Source: Rhodospirillales bacterium (GTDB lineage: Bacteria > Pseudomonadota > Alphaproteobacteria > Rhodospirillales > Casp-alpha2). From it: 64,000 nucleotides of DNA. Positions 14,273 to 22,913 of this stretch are shown in pieces. The DNA lies in NCBI GenBank assembly GCA_017640505.1, contig JAEPQO010000003.1:1-64000 (forward strand), in the 5' to 3' direction. The first letter of the stretch is position 1, and the number at the start of each line of letters is the position of its first letter. The position numbers were made by a program, and so were the translations under genes. The notes below the pieces were generated by a model, which worked only from the letters and a program-made list of their open reading frames with translations, was not told where the DNA came from and did not search any database.

Positions 14273-14319
14273 CATGTCATCAACGGAACAATCAATCGAC
14301 TAACTGGAGAAATGAATAA

Positions 14320-14526
14320 ATGGATTTGACGATGTTACTTATTGCCCTGGTCTTCGGGATTGCGGCTGCGTTGGTCGGCGGTGCGCTTTCCGGCGTTCGT
14401 TTGGCAGGTGCTGATCTCGGAAACGAATTGGCCGCATTCATGGGCTCACTTTATGGCGTTCTGTCCGGGACCTTGGCAGTTGTCATTGGTCTCGGCGTTG
14501 TTGTCGCCCTGGCGGGAGGCCTCTGA
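14320..14526 (+). CDS. Very small membrane protein 1 of the hydrogenase cluster
   Basis: 68 residues, almost entirely hydrophobic: one transmembrane helix at about 4-25 (MLLIALVFGIAAALVGGALSG) and a second at about 42-67 (GVLSGTLAVVIGLGVVVALAGGL), joined by a short loop with one acidic residue. A ribosome site (ctggaga) precedes the ATG. The next gene starts one base after its stop, so the two are translated together. No known family is recognised. As the first membrane proteins in an otherwise soluble hydrogenase operon, the pair could anchor the enzyme or open a path to the quinone pool (inference). Confidence 0.7.
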   Translation: MDLTMLLIALVFGIAAALVGGALSGVRLAGADLGNELAAFMGSLYGVLSGTLAVVIGLGVVVALAGGL

Positions 14527-14527
14527 G

Positions 14528-14749
14528 ATGTTTGAAATGATGATGAGCTCCGGGAAGTTGTTCCTGGCCGGCAAATTGTTTCAGGATAACGGCCATATGT
14601 TCCGCCAACTGTCCATTGGCGTAATTGTGGGGATTGCGGTCTTGGTTGGTGTCGCCCAAGTGGCGCCGCTATGGGCGGCGGCCGTCGCCGGGGGTGCCAT
14701 TAGCGGCATTCTGCAACCGATCCTGTTTAAGAACCTGAAGTACGCCTGA
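14528..14749 (+). CDS. Very small membrane protein 2 of the hydrogenase cluster
   Basis: 73 residues from the ATG at 14528, immediately after the preceding stop. The first 25 residues are amphipathic (MFEMMMSSGKLFLAGKLFQDNGHMF), followed by two closely spaced hydrophobic segments (about 27-46 and 48-66) ending LFKNLKYA. The start was chosen by spacing; a longer frame from 14342 is only a shadow of the upstream gene. Function unknown. The amphipathic N-terminus could contact soluble partners. I infer a shared membrane role with its neighbour. Confidence 0.68.
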   Translation: MFEMMMSSGKLFLAGKLFQDNGHMFRQLSIGVIVGIAVLVGVAQVAPLWAAAVAGGAISGILQPILFKNLKYA

Positions 14750-14753
14750 TGTC

Positions 14754-15716
14754 ATGAACGAAGCCAGCAAATCCTCTGGCGCGCTGCGCTCGGAAACGTC
14801 CGAACCTCAATCGGTTGCGAGCCAGTCGAACGAAAACGGAAGTGCCGATGGCGTGCCTGAGCGCAGTCTGGAGGATATGCTGAGCCATATTCGGGCGTTG
14901 GAAGCTTTATCTGATGATTGGCCGGCTGAACAAGCCAATGCAGCCAACGCCCGTGCGCTGGCCATCGAAGAATTGAATGCTGAAGCGTTCAAGCGGCTAA
15001 TCCGTTCGTTGAAAACTGTTCCTGGCATGGGGCAGGCCCTGCGTGAGGCCGCCACCGATGAGGTTGTATACGCAGTCCTGCGGAGCCACGGCATTCTCAA
15101 GCCGAGCGTTCATGAGCGGGTGGAAGCAGCGCTCGACACCATTCGTCCGTCGCTCGCCGATCATGGCGGCGATGTGGAAGTCGTCTTGGTTGAACCGCCG
15201 GGGGTGCAGGTCCGGTTCTTGGGTGCTTGCGACAATTGCCCGGCTTCGGCGCTGACGTTCTATTCCGGTGTGAAGAAAGCCATCCAAGACCATGTGCCGG
15301 AAATCACCGAGGTCAAACAAGTGAAGGGGCTGGGCGGTGCGTCTACCGCTGGCACCGGCGATGATGAAACGGTCTATTATGCTTCACCCTTCGCGCAATA
15401 TACCTCTGACGGATGGCTGCATGCGCTTGATCTGGCAGAGCTTGCCGACGGGCAGACCAAGATAATCGATATCGATGGTCATTCCGTTCTGTTGTCGCGT
15501 TTCGGTGACAAGGTGACCTGTTTTGAGAACGCTTGCGCCCATATGGGAATGGCCATGGACGGAGGTGAGATCGCCGACGGCATCATCACCTGTCCGTATC
15601 ATGAATTTAAGTATGCCCTGGAAAGCGGTGAATGCCTGACTGCGCCTGAAGTCCAATTGCAGCCGCATTTGGTGCGCGTCAAGGGCGATAAAATCGATGT
15701 TCGGCTGGTGGAGTAA
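14754..15716 (+). CDS. NifU-like / Rieske [2Fe-2S] fusion protein
   Basis: 320 residues in three parts. Residues 1-115 are polar then helical with no known domain. Residues about 118-190 are a NifU C-terminal-type Fe-S scaffold domain (ADHGGDVEVV...GACDNCPAS) with C159 and C162. Residues about 205-320 are a Rieske domain with C261-x-H263 and C280-x2-H283 as [2Fe-2S] ligands (CAHMG and CPYHEF). Rieske proteins, such as HucE, are encoded in group 2a hydrogenase clusters and are proposed electron acceptors. The NifU domain could carry a second cluster or help load the Rieske centre. The Rieske part resembles soluble ferredoxin-type proteins and has no transmembrane anchor. Confidence 0.88.
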   Translation: MNEASKSSGALRSETSEPQSVASQSNENGSADGVPERSLEDMLSHIRALEALSDDWPAEQANAANARALAIEELNAEAFKRLIRSLKTVPGMGQALREAATDEVVYAVLRSHGILKPSVHERVEAALDTIRPSLADHGGDVEVVLVEPPGVQVRFLGACDNCPASALTFYSGVKKAIQDHVPEITEVKQVKGLGGASTAGTGDDETVYYASPFAQYTSDGWLHALDLAELADGQTKIIDIDGHSVLLSRFGDKVTCFENACAHMGMAMDGGEIADGIITCPYHEFKYALESGECLTAPEVQLQPHLVRVKGDKIDVRLVE

Positions 15717-15718
15717 GG

Positions 15719-16900
15719 ATGCCCATGCAACCGACCGCCGCTCCATCGTTTCAACCCATCAAAGCACCCGGCACGGCGCTGCCCGGCGCACCTTTGTTGG
15801 ACCCGTCCGGGCCAAAAGCAGTCTTAGGATGGACGCCTGACGCATTGGCCGCACCGTTGAAGCCGTCGCCGGATGCATTATTCGGACCTCGGGGTGTCTG
15901 TCTGCATCCGAATGGTTCGCTCTGGGTTTCCGACACAGGCCATCATCGGATACTGGGTTGGAATGATGTTCCTGAGAGTGATAACGCCCCCGCGGATATC
16001 TTGATCGGTCAATCGGATTTTGCCGCGGAAGGACGGAACGGCAAAGGAACGCCGAGCCTGGCAACAGTGAATGTGCCCACGGGTATCTGCGCCTGGGGAC
16101 AGGGCCTTGCGGTAGCTGATGCCTGGAACCATCGCGTCTTGTTGTGGCGTGATCTGCCGACATCCAACAATCAACCGGCAGATATTGTCTTAGGTCAGGA
16201 AGATGCCAGCGCCATTCAATCCAATCGAGGTGCTGAGCAACCATCGGCAGTAACCCTTCACTGGCCATACGGCGTTCAAGAAATCGAAGGTGCATTGGTG
16301 GTTGCCGACACGGGAAATCGCCGCGTTTTGGTGTGGAGAGATCCGAGTAATTCGGGGCAGCCTGCCGATTTGGTTTTGGGCCAATCGGACTTCGAGACGC
16401 GGGATGAAAACGGCGGCCGAGATGTCGATGCTGCCGGGATGCGCTGGCCCCACGGCATCGCCTGGTGGCAGGGCCACTTGGCCGTCGCTGACGCGGGGAA
16501 CAATCGGATTATGCTCTGGCAAGGATTCCCGGCGACGAATGGTGCTGCGGCAGCAACCGTGCTGGGACAGGACGACTTCAAAGGCTGCGATCACAATAAG
16601 GCTGCCTATTACCCAAGCTCCAGCGCCCTTAACATGCCTTATGACGTCGCGGTGGCCGGCGACCGGTTGCTTGTTGCCGATACGGCCAGTTCCCGGATGA
16701 TCGGATGGGCAGAATTCAGCAATCCTGATGCAGATCGCCTGACGGGCCAGCCGGACTTTGCGTCCAAGGGAGACAATGGCTGGGGGCTGCCGGGACGGGA
16801 CACGCTCTGTTGGCCTTATGGCTTGTCGGTCCTGGATGGATTGGCTGCTGTGGCTGATAGCGGAAATAACCGCGTATTGCTTTGGGAGATCATGCCATGA
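15719..16900 (+). CDS. NHL-repeat beta-propeller protein of the hydrogenase cluster
   Basis: 393 residues, start at 15719 two bases after the NifU-Rieske stop. At least five blades carry the NHL pattern, for example PRGVCLHPNGSLWVSDTGHHRILGW, PTGICAWGQGLAVADAWNHRVLLW, PYGVQEIEGALVVADTGNRRVLVW, PHGIAWWQGHLAVADAGNNRIMLW and PYGLSVLDGLAAVADSGNNRVLLW. Between blades a second motif repeats (ADIVLGQ.DF). No signal peptide, so probably cytoplasmic. NHL proteins occur in group 2a hydrogenase operons of other phyla, and their role there is unsettled, possibly as docking scaffold. The stop overlaps the hypF start (ATGA). Confidence 0.85.
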   Translation: MPMQPTAAPSFQPIKAPGTALPGAPLLDPSGPKAVLGWTPDALAAPLKPSPDALFGPRGVCLHPNGSLWVSDTGHHRILGWNDVPESDNAPADILIGQSDFAAEGRNGKGTPSLATVNVPTGICAWGQGLAVADAWNHRVLLWRDLPTSNNQPADIVLGQEDASAIQSNRGAEQPSAVTLHWPYGVQEIEGALVVADTGNRRVLVWRDPSNSGQPADLVLGQSDFETRDENGGRDVDAAGMRWPHGIAWWQGHLAVADAGNNRIMLWQGFPATNGAAAATVLGQDDFKGCDHNKAAYYPSSSALNMPYDVAVAGDRLLVADTASSRMIGWAEFSNPDADRLTGQPDFASKGDNGWGLPGRDTLCWPYGLSVLDGLAAVADSGNNRVLLWEIMP

Positions 16901-19266
16901 GAGCGGCAGCGATCACCGTAAAGGGTCAGGTTCAAGGAGTTGGTTTCCGACCGACTGTTTGGCGGATCGCCAACGAACTGGGATTAAAAGGCGACGTGCG
17001 GAATACCGGCGATGGCGCGGAGATCCGGCTTTGGGGGCAAGACCTAAGTAAATTTGCCGAACGCCTGAAAGACGAAGCACCGCATCTTGCCCGTATCGAT
17101 GAATTGGTTTTTGCGCCGATCGATGAACCTATGCCGGACGGGTTTACGATTTCATCCTCATCCGCCGGTGCCATGAAATCCGGTGTGACGCCGGATGCCG
17201 CTACCTGCGCCGACTGTCTGGACGAAACGCGCGATCCCTTCCAGAACCGTTACCGCTATCCTTTCACCAATTGCACCAATTGCGGACCCAGATTTTCGAT
17301 CATCGAGGGCGCTCCTTATGATCGGGCCAAGACCACCATGTCGGATTTTGAGCTCTGCCTTGTTTGTTCGAGTGAATACGATGATCCTGCTGATCGCAGA
17401 TTTCATGCCCAACCTGTGGCCTGTCATGCATGCGGCCCGCGCGCTTGGGTTGAACGGCTCGGTGAAGGTGCGGTGAATCACGAAGCCTTTTCCATGCTTG
17501 ACGACGTGGACGCGGCGGGCGGCATGCTAATGATGGGGCATATCGTCGCTATCAAAGGGATCGGTGGGTTCCATTTGGCCTGTGATGCGACCAAGGGAGA
17601 CGTCGTCAACCGCCTGCGGGAGCGTAAACGACGCCAGCGCAAAGCTTTCGCTTTGATGGCACGGGATGTGGATGTCATCCGTCAATATTGTTCGGTATCG
17701 GATGAAGAAGAGGAACTTCTGAAATCTCCATCCGCTCCAATCGTCTTGCTGGAGGCCACAGGCGATCCATTGCCGGAGGCAGTCGCGCCGGGCCTCAACC
17801 GTCTTGGGTTTATGCTGCCGCACACGCCCATGCATCATTTGATTTTGCGGCGGATGAAACGGCCCGTGGTGATGACCAGCGGCAACATTTCTGGCCAGCC
17901 GCAATGCACGGACAACGATGATGCCCGGGAACGATTAAAGGACGTAGCTGACTTCGCCTTGATGCACGACCGAGCCATTGCCAATCGGATCGATGATTCC
18001 GTGGTGCGGGTCGATATGGGGTGCTCGCGTATGCTTCGCCGGGCGCGGGGATATGCCCCGGAGGCAATCAAGCTGCCGAAGGGTTTGATCGGCGACACTC
18101 ACGTGCTGGCCCTAGGGGCGGAATTGAAAAACACCTTCTGTCTGATCAAGGATGGCGAGGCGATCCTTAGCCAACATATGGGCGACCTGGAGGACGCGGC
18201 AACCTCTGATGACGTGAGCCACAACCTGCGCCTCTACGCCGATCTGTTCGAACATGAACCGGCGGTGATCGCCGTCGACTGCCATCCCGATTATCTGTCG
18301 TCAAAGCGCGGGCGCGGTATGGCGGAAGAGGGCGGGTTGCCGTTGCTGGAAGTCCAGCATCACCATGCTCACATCGCCGCCTGCATGGCCGAGAACGGTT
18401 GGAGGCCTGATGGCGGGAAGGTCTTGGGCGTGGCCATGGATGGGTTAGGTTTTGGAGTTGATGGCACTGTCTGGGGTGGGGAGTTTTTGTCCTGTGATTA
18501 TCGAAGTTTCAAACGGCTTGGTTGCTTGAAACCGGTGGCCTTGCCGGGTGGGGCGCAGGCTGTCCGTGAGCCTTGGAGAAATGCCTACGCGCATTTGATG
18601 GCGGAAATGGGTTGGGCCGAGTTCTCCATGAATTTCGATGAGCTGGACGTATTCCGGAAACTTGCTGAAGCGCCCCGCGAAACTCTGGATGCCATGATCG
18701 AGAAAGGCTTGAACGCGCCGTTGTCTTCATCCTGTGGGCGATTGTTCGATGCGGCGGCGGCCATCTGCGGGCTTGCTTGGGACCGTCAGGCATATGAAGG
18801 CGAAGCGGCGATGCTGTTCGAGGCGGCGATTGATCCAGATGCGATGGGTGAACCGGATGACCTGGCCTACCCCTTTGCCATTCCGCTCTTGGACGGCAAA
18901 GGGTTGCCCTACATCGAACCCTTGGCCGTGTGGCGGGCGATGCTGGGCGATCTGCATTTGCAAACGCCTGTTGGCACCATTGCTGCGCGGTTCCATCGCG
19001 GGCTGGCGCGGGCGATTGCCGGCATGGTGATGAAGTTGGCGGGGAACGACCGGGAATTTGAAACAGTGGCGTTGTCGGGAGGCTGTTTCCAGAACCGGAC
19101 ATTATTGCGATTGGTTGTCGAATTGCTCGAGAGCCAGGCGTTTCGAGTTCTCACCCACGAGCGGGTGCCGGCGAACGATGGTGGTATCGCGCTGGGTCAG
19201 GCGGTCATTGCCGTGGCAAATATCGAAGCGGTGAAAAATCCGCAAAGGAGGACATCATGTGCTTAG
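16897..19266 (+). CDS. hypF: Carbamoyltransferase HypF
   Basis: 789 residues. HypF makes the cyanide ligands of the NiFe centre from carbamoyl phosphate and passes them to HypE. Domains in order: acylphosphatase-like (GQVQGVGFRPTVWRIA), two zinc-finger blocks (CADC...CTNCGPRFS and CLVC...CHACGP), YrdC-like domain (KGIGGFHLACDAT, MTSGNISGQP), and a Kae1-like carbamoyltransferase domain (VQHHHAHIAACMAENG, ALSGGCFQNRTLL). Length and order are normal. The ATG at 16897 overlaps the NHL gene stop, and the 3' end overlaps hypC by 10 bases. Confidence 0.96.
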   Translation: MRAAAITVKGQVQGVGFRPTVWRIANELGLKGDVRNTGDGAEIRLWGQDLSKFAERLKDEAPHLARIDELVFAPIDEPMPDGFTISSSSAGAMKSGVTPDAATCADCLDETRDPFQNRYRYPFTNCTNCGPRFSIIEGAPYDRAKTTMSDFELCLVCSSEYDDPADRRFHAQPVACHACGPRAWVERLGEGAVNHEAFSMLDDVDAAGGMLMMGHIVAIKGIGGFHLACDATKGDVVNRLRERKRRQRKAFALMARDVDVIRQYCSVSDEEEELLKSPSAPIVLLEATGDPLPEAVAPGLNRLGFMLPHTPMHHLILRRMKRPVVMTSGNISGQPQCTDNDDARERLKDVADFALMHDRAIANRIDDSVVRVDMGCSRMLRRARGYAPEAIKLPKGLIGDTHVLALGAELKNTFCLIKDGEAILSQHMGDLEDAATSDDVSHNLRLYADLFEHEPAVIAVDCHPDYLSSKRGRGMAEEGGLPLLEVQHHHAHIAACMAENGWRPDGGKVLGVAMDGLGFGVDGTVWGGEFLSCDYRSFKRLGCLKPVALPGGAQAVREPWRNAYAHLMAEMGWAEFSMNFDELDVFRKLAEAPRETLDAMIEKGLNAPLSSSCGRLFDAAAAICGLAWDRQAYEGEAAMLFEAAIDPDAMGEPDDLAYPFAIPLLDGKGLPYIEPLAVWRAMLGDLHLQTPVGTIAARFHRGLARAIAGMVMKLAGNDREFETVALSGGCFQNRTLLRLVVELLESQAFRVLTHERVPANDGGIALGQAVIAVANIEAVKNPQRRTSCA

Positions 19267-19556
19267 GAATTCCGGGGCAGATTGTCAGTATTTCTGATGC
19301 TGAAAATAAGCTGGGCGTGGTCGACGTCAGCGGTGTCAAACGCGAGATCAATTTGGCCTGCATCGTAGATGACGAGCATCCGTTGGAAAGCTGCGTCGGT
19401 GACTGGGTATTGGTCCATGTGGGCTTCGCCATGAGTCGTATTGACGAGGCCGAAGCCGCAATGACCATGGATATCCTGCGCCAGTTGGGTGATGCCCAGG
19501 AAGAACTGGCGGCCATGCGGGAAAGCGATGAGATGATGAACCGGAAGGCCGGATAG
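19257..19556 (+). CDS. hypC: Hydrogenase assembly chaperone HypC
   Basis: 99 residues beginning MCLGIPGQI, with the essential cysteine at position 2. The OB-like fold sequence VVDVSGVKREINLACI and GDWVLVHVGFAMSRID is typical of the family. HypC carries the Fe(CN)2CO unit with HypD and binds the precursor of the large subunit. The C-terminus is about 15 residues longer than many HypC proteins. It overlaps hypF by 10 bases and is separated from the SIS gene by 8, so the maturation genes form one transcription unit. Confidence 0.95.
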   Translation: MCLGIPGQIVSISDAENKLGVVDVSGVKREINLACIVDDEHPLESCVGDWVLVHVGFAMSRIDEAEAAMTMDILRQLGDAQEELAAMRESDEMMNRKAG

Positions 19557-19564
19557 GAAGCGTT

Positions 19565-20269
19565 ATGTCGAACACGTCGCATCTACGCCAGCTCTATCCT
19601 TTCCTTGACGGTGGCCGAACTGATCCGAAGGCCATGGCGTTGGCGTTGGATGAATCCGTGCGTCAAAAGGCCCAAAATCATGTATCCGTGTTCGAGGAGT
19701 TCTTTGACAGAAACGCCGAAGAGATCATCGCCTCTGCCCAAACCATCGCGGAAACCTATGAAGCAGATGGGCGGTTATTGACCATGGGCAATGGGGGCTC
19801 CAGTTGCGACGCTGCTCATGTGGCAGTGGAATTCCAGCATCCCGTAACTGCCGGGCGGCCGGCGTTGCCCGCGTTCAATTTGACGCAAGACATCGCCATG
19901 TTGACGGCCGTCGGGAACGACGTCGGGATGGACCACATCTATCTACGCCAAGTGATCGCGCAGGGACGGAAAGGGGATTGTTTGATTGGTCTGTCGACCA
20001 GCGGCAATTCCGGCAATCTTGTCCGGGCCTTTGAAAAAGCCAAAGAGATGGGGCTTAAGACCATTGGCCTTGCCGGCATGTCGGGCGGTGAAATGGCTGC
20101 GTTGGGTTTGGATCATTGTCTAGTGGTTGAAACCGACAGCATTCACCGCATCCAAGAAGTTCATGTGGCGACGTACCACATCCTTTGGGACCTCGTGCAT
20201 ACGTTGCTGGCCGATAGCCGTGGCGGATTGGATACAGGTGCGGCGGCAGAAGAAGGAGCGTCTTCATGA
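19565..20269 (+). CDS. SIS-domain protein, GmhA-like (sedoheptulose-7-phosphate isomerase family)
   Basis: 234 residues. A sugar isomerase fold is evident: MGNGGSSCDAAHVAVEFQHP (phosphosugar-binding SS motif) and LIGLSTSGNSGNLVRAFEKAKEMG (second phosphate loop). This is the GmhA/DiaA branch. It lies inside the maturation operon, 8 bases after hypC and overlapping hypD by four (ATGA), with no heptose or LPS gene nearby. I recall GmhA-like genes in other group 2a hydrogenase clusters, which suggests a real but unexplained link to the enzyme. It might act on a sugar phosphate or serve as a structural adaptor. Assignment to the SIS family is firm, the substrate is not. Confidence 0.85.
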   Translation: MSNTSHLRQLYPFLDGGRTDPKAMALALDESVRQKAQNHVSVFEEFFDRNAEEIIASAQTIAETYEADGRLLTMGNGGSSCDAAHVAVEFQHPVTAGRPALPAFNLTQDIAMLTAVGNDVGMDHIYLRQVIAQGRKGDCLIGLSTSGNSGNLVRAFEKAKEMGLKTIGLAGMSGGEMAALGLDHCLVVETDSIHRIQEVHVATYHILWDLVHTLLADSRGGLDTGAAAEEGASS

Positions 20270-21447
20270 AGTATGTCGACGAATTCCGTGATCCCGAACA
20301 GGCGAAAGTATTGCTGCGGGAAATCGAAGAGCTGGCGTCGCAGGTCGATGTGGGCTCGAACCGCCCGCTTTGCATTATGGAGGTCTGCGGCGGCCACACC
20401 CATTCGATCTTTAAATACGGGATCGAGAACCTTTTGCCGAAGAATATCGAGCTGGTGCATGGCCCGGGCTGTCCCGTTTGCGTTTTACCCATGGGGCGGG
20501 TTGATGATTGTGTCGCCCTCGCCGAAACACCCGGTGTCATCTTTTGTACGTTTGGTGACGCGATGCGTGTCCCGGGGTCGAAGAAATCCTTGATGCAGGC
20601 AAAAGCTGAAGGCGCCGATGTGCGAATGGTTTATTCGCCCCTGGACGCGCTGGAATTGGCGCGACGCCATCCGGACCGGGAGGTTGTGTTCTTTGGCTTG
20701 GGTTTTGAAACGACCATGCCGTCGACGGCGTTGACAGTGCTGCAGGCGGAGCAGGAAAGCATCGAGAATTTCTCGCTATTTTGCAATCACATCACGATCA
20801 TCCCGACCATCAAGGCGATCTTGGACAGCCCCGATTTGCAGATCGACGGGTTCCTGGGGCCGGGCCATGTGAGCATGGTTATCGGCACGGCGCCCTATGA
20901 CTTTATTTCAGCCCACTACAATCGCCCCTTGGTCGTCGCCGGGTTCGAGCCTTTGGATATTCTGCAGTCTCTTTGGATGCTGTTGAAGCAGATGGTCGAA
21001 GGCCGCACTGAGGTCGAAAACCAATATGGCCGTATCGTGCCGAAAGACGGCAACGCTCAAGCTCTTGGTGCCGTCTCGCAAGTGTTCGAGCTGAGAGAAT
21101 TTTTCGAATGGCGGGGTCTGGGTTCCATCGATCATTCTGGCGTACAGATCCGTGAAGAATATGTCCGGTTTGATGCCGAGAAAAAATTCTCTGTCCCGGA
21201 CATCAAGATTGCCGACCCGAAATCCTGCCAATGCGGCGAGGTGCTGAAAGGCGTGATCAAGCCCTGGGACTGCAAGGTGTTTGGTCGCGCCTGTACGCCC
21301 GAAACGCCTTTGGGCGCCTTGATGGTTTCCTCGGAGGGGGCCTGTGCGGCCTATTACCAATATGGCCGCCTTGATTTAAAGACCATGGCTGAAAATTCAG
21401 ATGTCGCAGAAGAGTCTGCGGACCAGGGTGCGAGGAGCGTCGCATGA
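20266..21447 (+). CDS. hypD: Hydrogenase formation protein HypD
   Basis: 393 residues. Conserved blocks are all present: MEVCGGHTHSIFKYG, HGPGCPVCVLP, TFGDAMRVPG, FFGLGFETTMPSTA, GPGHVSMVIG, and the C-terminal cysteine region of the [4Fe-4S] cluster (CQCGEVLKG...CKVFGRACTPETPLGALMVSSEGAC). HypD holds the iron during ligand assembly with HypC. It is coupled to the SIS gene upstream and to hypE downstream by ATGA overlaps. Length is slightly above the usual 370 residues, through a polar C-terminal tail. Confidence 0.96.
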   Translation: MKYVDEFRDPEQAKVLLREIEELASQVDVGSNRPLCIMEVCGGHTHSIFKYGIENLLPKNIELVHGPGCPVCVLPMGRVDDCVALAETPGVIFCTFGDAMRVPGSKKSLMQAKAEGADVRMVYSPLDALELARRHPDREVVFFGLGFETTMPSTALTVLQAEQESIENFSLFCNHITIIPTIKAILDSPDLQIDGFLGPGHVSMVIGTAPYDFISAHYNRPLVVAGFEPLDILQSLWMLLKQMVEGRTEVENQYGRIVPKDGNAQALGAVSQVFELREFFEWRGLGSIDHSGVQIREEYVRFDAEKKFSVPDIKIADPKSCQCGEVLKGVIKPWDCKVFGRACTPETPLGALMVSSEGACAAYYQYGRLDLKTMAENSDVAEESADQGARSVA

Positions 21448-22523
21448 ACGAGATGAGCAAGAAAGCGACCTCAGATCGCACACGACGCCGAGGCAAGGTC
21501 AACGTAGACAAGGTCACTTTGGCCCATGGTGCCGGCGGCAAAGCCATGCGTGATTTGATTGACGATGCATTCCTGGACGCGTTCGGTGAACCGGACGATG
21601 GTGTCTTGGAAGATCAGGCCCGATTGCTCATGTCAGATTTGTCAGCGCAGGGGGACCGGCTGGCCCTGACGACGGATAGCTTTGTCGTCGATCCTTTGTT
21701 CTTCCCGGGCGGTAACATCGGGACCTTGGCTGTTGCCGGCACAGTCAACGATCTGGCCGTTTCCGGCGCCAAACCACTCTATCTGACATGCGGGATGATC
21801 ATCGAGGAAGGCCTGCCGGTGGAAACGCTGCGCCGGGTCGCCCGGTCCATGCAGGAAACCGCGGAAAAAGCGGGGGTGCGCATCATCACCGGAGATACCA
21901 AGGTCGTCCACCATGGCGCTGCGGACAAACTCTTCATCAATACGGCCGGGATCGGGGTCATTCCGGAAGGCCTGGACATTTCATCGGCCAATGCCAAGCC
22001 CGGCGACGTCGTGATCGTGAATGGGGTATTGGGGGACCACGGCGCAGCGATTTTGAACGCCCGTGGCGACCTGGCGCTGGAAGCGGATATTGAAAGCGAC
22101 TGCGGTCCCCTGAACGGCTTAATAGACGCCATTATCAATATATGTCCGGAAGTGCGGTCCATTCGGGATGCAACGCGAGGCGGCATTGCCAGTGTGCTGA
22201 ACGAGGTCGCGGAAGATAGTCGTGTCGGCGTGCTGTTGAACGAACAGAGTATTCCCATGCGGGCCGAAGTTACCGGGGTGTGCGAAATTCTCGGGCTCGA
22301 TCCGCTCTATCTGGCGAACGAAGGAAAAATAGTTGTCGTCGTGCCGGGGGACATGTCGGACGCAGTCCTGCAAGCCATGCGGACTCACGAAGACGGTCAG
22401 GACAGTGTCGTCATTGGTAAAATCTGTGAGGCGCCTGCCGGGACCGTGGTGATGGAAACCTTGTTCGGTGGCAGGCGCGTGGTCGACATGCTGGTCGGCG
22501 AACAATTGCCGCGGATTTGTTGA
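21444..22523 (+). CDS. hypE: Carbamoyl dehydratase HypE
   Basis: 359 residues. A polar N-terminal extension of about 25 residues precedes the AIR-synthase-like ATPase fold (VTLAHGAGGKAMRDLI, LTTDSFVVDPLFFPGGNIG, GDTKVVHHGAADKLFINTAG). The protein ends in PRIC, the C-terminal cysteine that receives the carbamoyl group from HypF and is dehydrated to thiocyanate. The start ATG overlaps the hypD stop. A later in-frame methionine (MSKKAT) could be the true start, four residues on. Confidence 0.96.
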   Translation: MNEMSKKATSDRTRRRGKVNVDKVTLAHGAGGKAMRDLIDDAFLDAFGEPDDGVLEDQARLLMSDLSAQGDRLALTTDSFVVDPLFFPGGNIGTLAVAGTVNDLAVSGAKPLYLTCGMIIEEGLPVETLRRVARSMQETAEKAGVRIITGDTKVVHHGAADKLFINTAGIGVIPEGLDISSANAKPGDVVIVNGVLGDHGAAILNARGDLALEADIESDCGPLNGLIDAIINICPEVRSIRDATRGGIASVLNEVAEDSRVGVLLNEQSIPMRAEVTGVCEILGLDPLYLANEGKIVVVVPGDMSDAVLQAMRTHEDGQDSVVIGKICEAPAGTVVMETLFGGRRVVDMLVGEQLPRIC

Positions 22524-22535
22524 GGGCGCGGGTCG

Positions 22536-22913
22536 ATGCATGAACTTGGGATCACCCGAAACATCGTCAGCATCGTCGCAGAGCGCGCGGCGGGCCGTCG
22601 GGTGACCAAAGTCGTCGTCGAGATCGGCAAGTTGTCAGCCATCCTGCCGGACGCTGTGGAGTTCTGTTTTGATGTTTGCGCCAAGAGTACGCCCTTGGAA
22701 GGGGCGACATTGGAAATCGTTGAGGTCATGGCTGATGCAAGCTGCCGGGACTGTGGCGAACAGTTCCTCTTGGCCACCTTGATTGAACCATGCCCGAAAT
22801 GCGGTTCCAAAGCTTTGGACCGCAAAGGGGGTGACGATTTGATCATTAAACATTTCGAATTTCTTGAAGAAACAGATGAAGACGCAATTGAACAAACGAG
22901 GGAGGCAAGCTGA
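22536..22913 (+). CDS. hypA: Nickel metallochaperone HypA
   Basis: 125 residues starting MHELGI, whose MHE segment is the nickel site of HypA/HybF proteins. The zinc domain has two CxxC pairs (CRDC and CPKC). The last 15 or so residues form an acidic tail. HypA works with HypB to insert nickel into the large subunit precursor. It follows hypE by 12 bases and its stop overlaps the hypB start (TGATG). Confidence 0.95.
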   Translation: MHELGITRNIVSIVAERAAGRRVTKVVVEIGKLSAILPDAVEFCFDVCAKSTPLEGATLEIVEVMADASCRDCGEQFLLATLIEPCPKCGSKALDRKGGDDLIIKHFEFLEETDEDAIEQTREAS

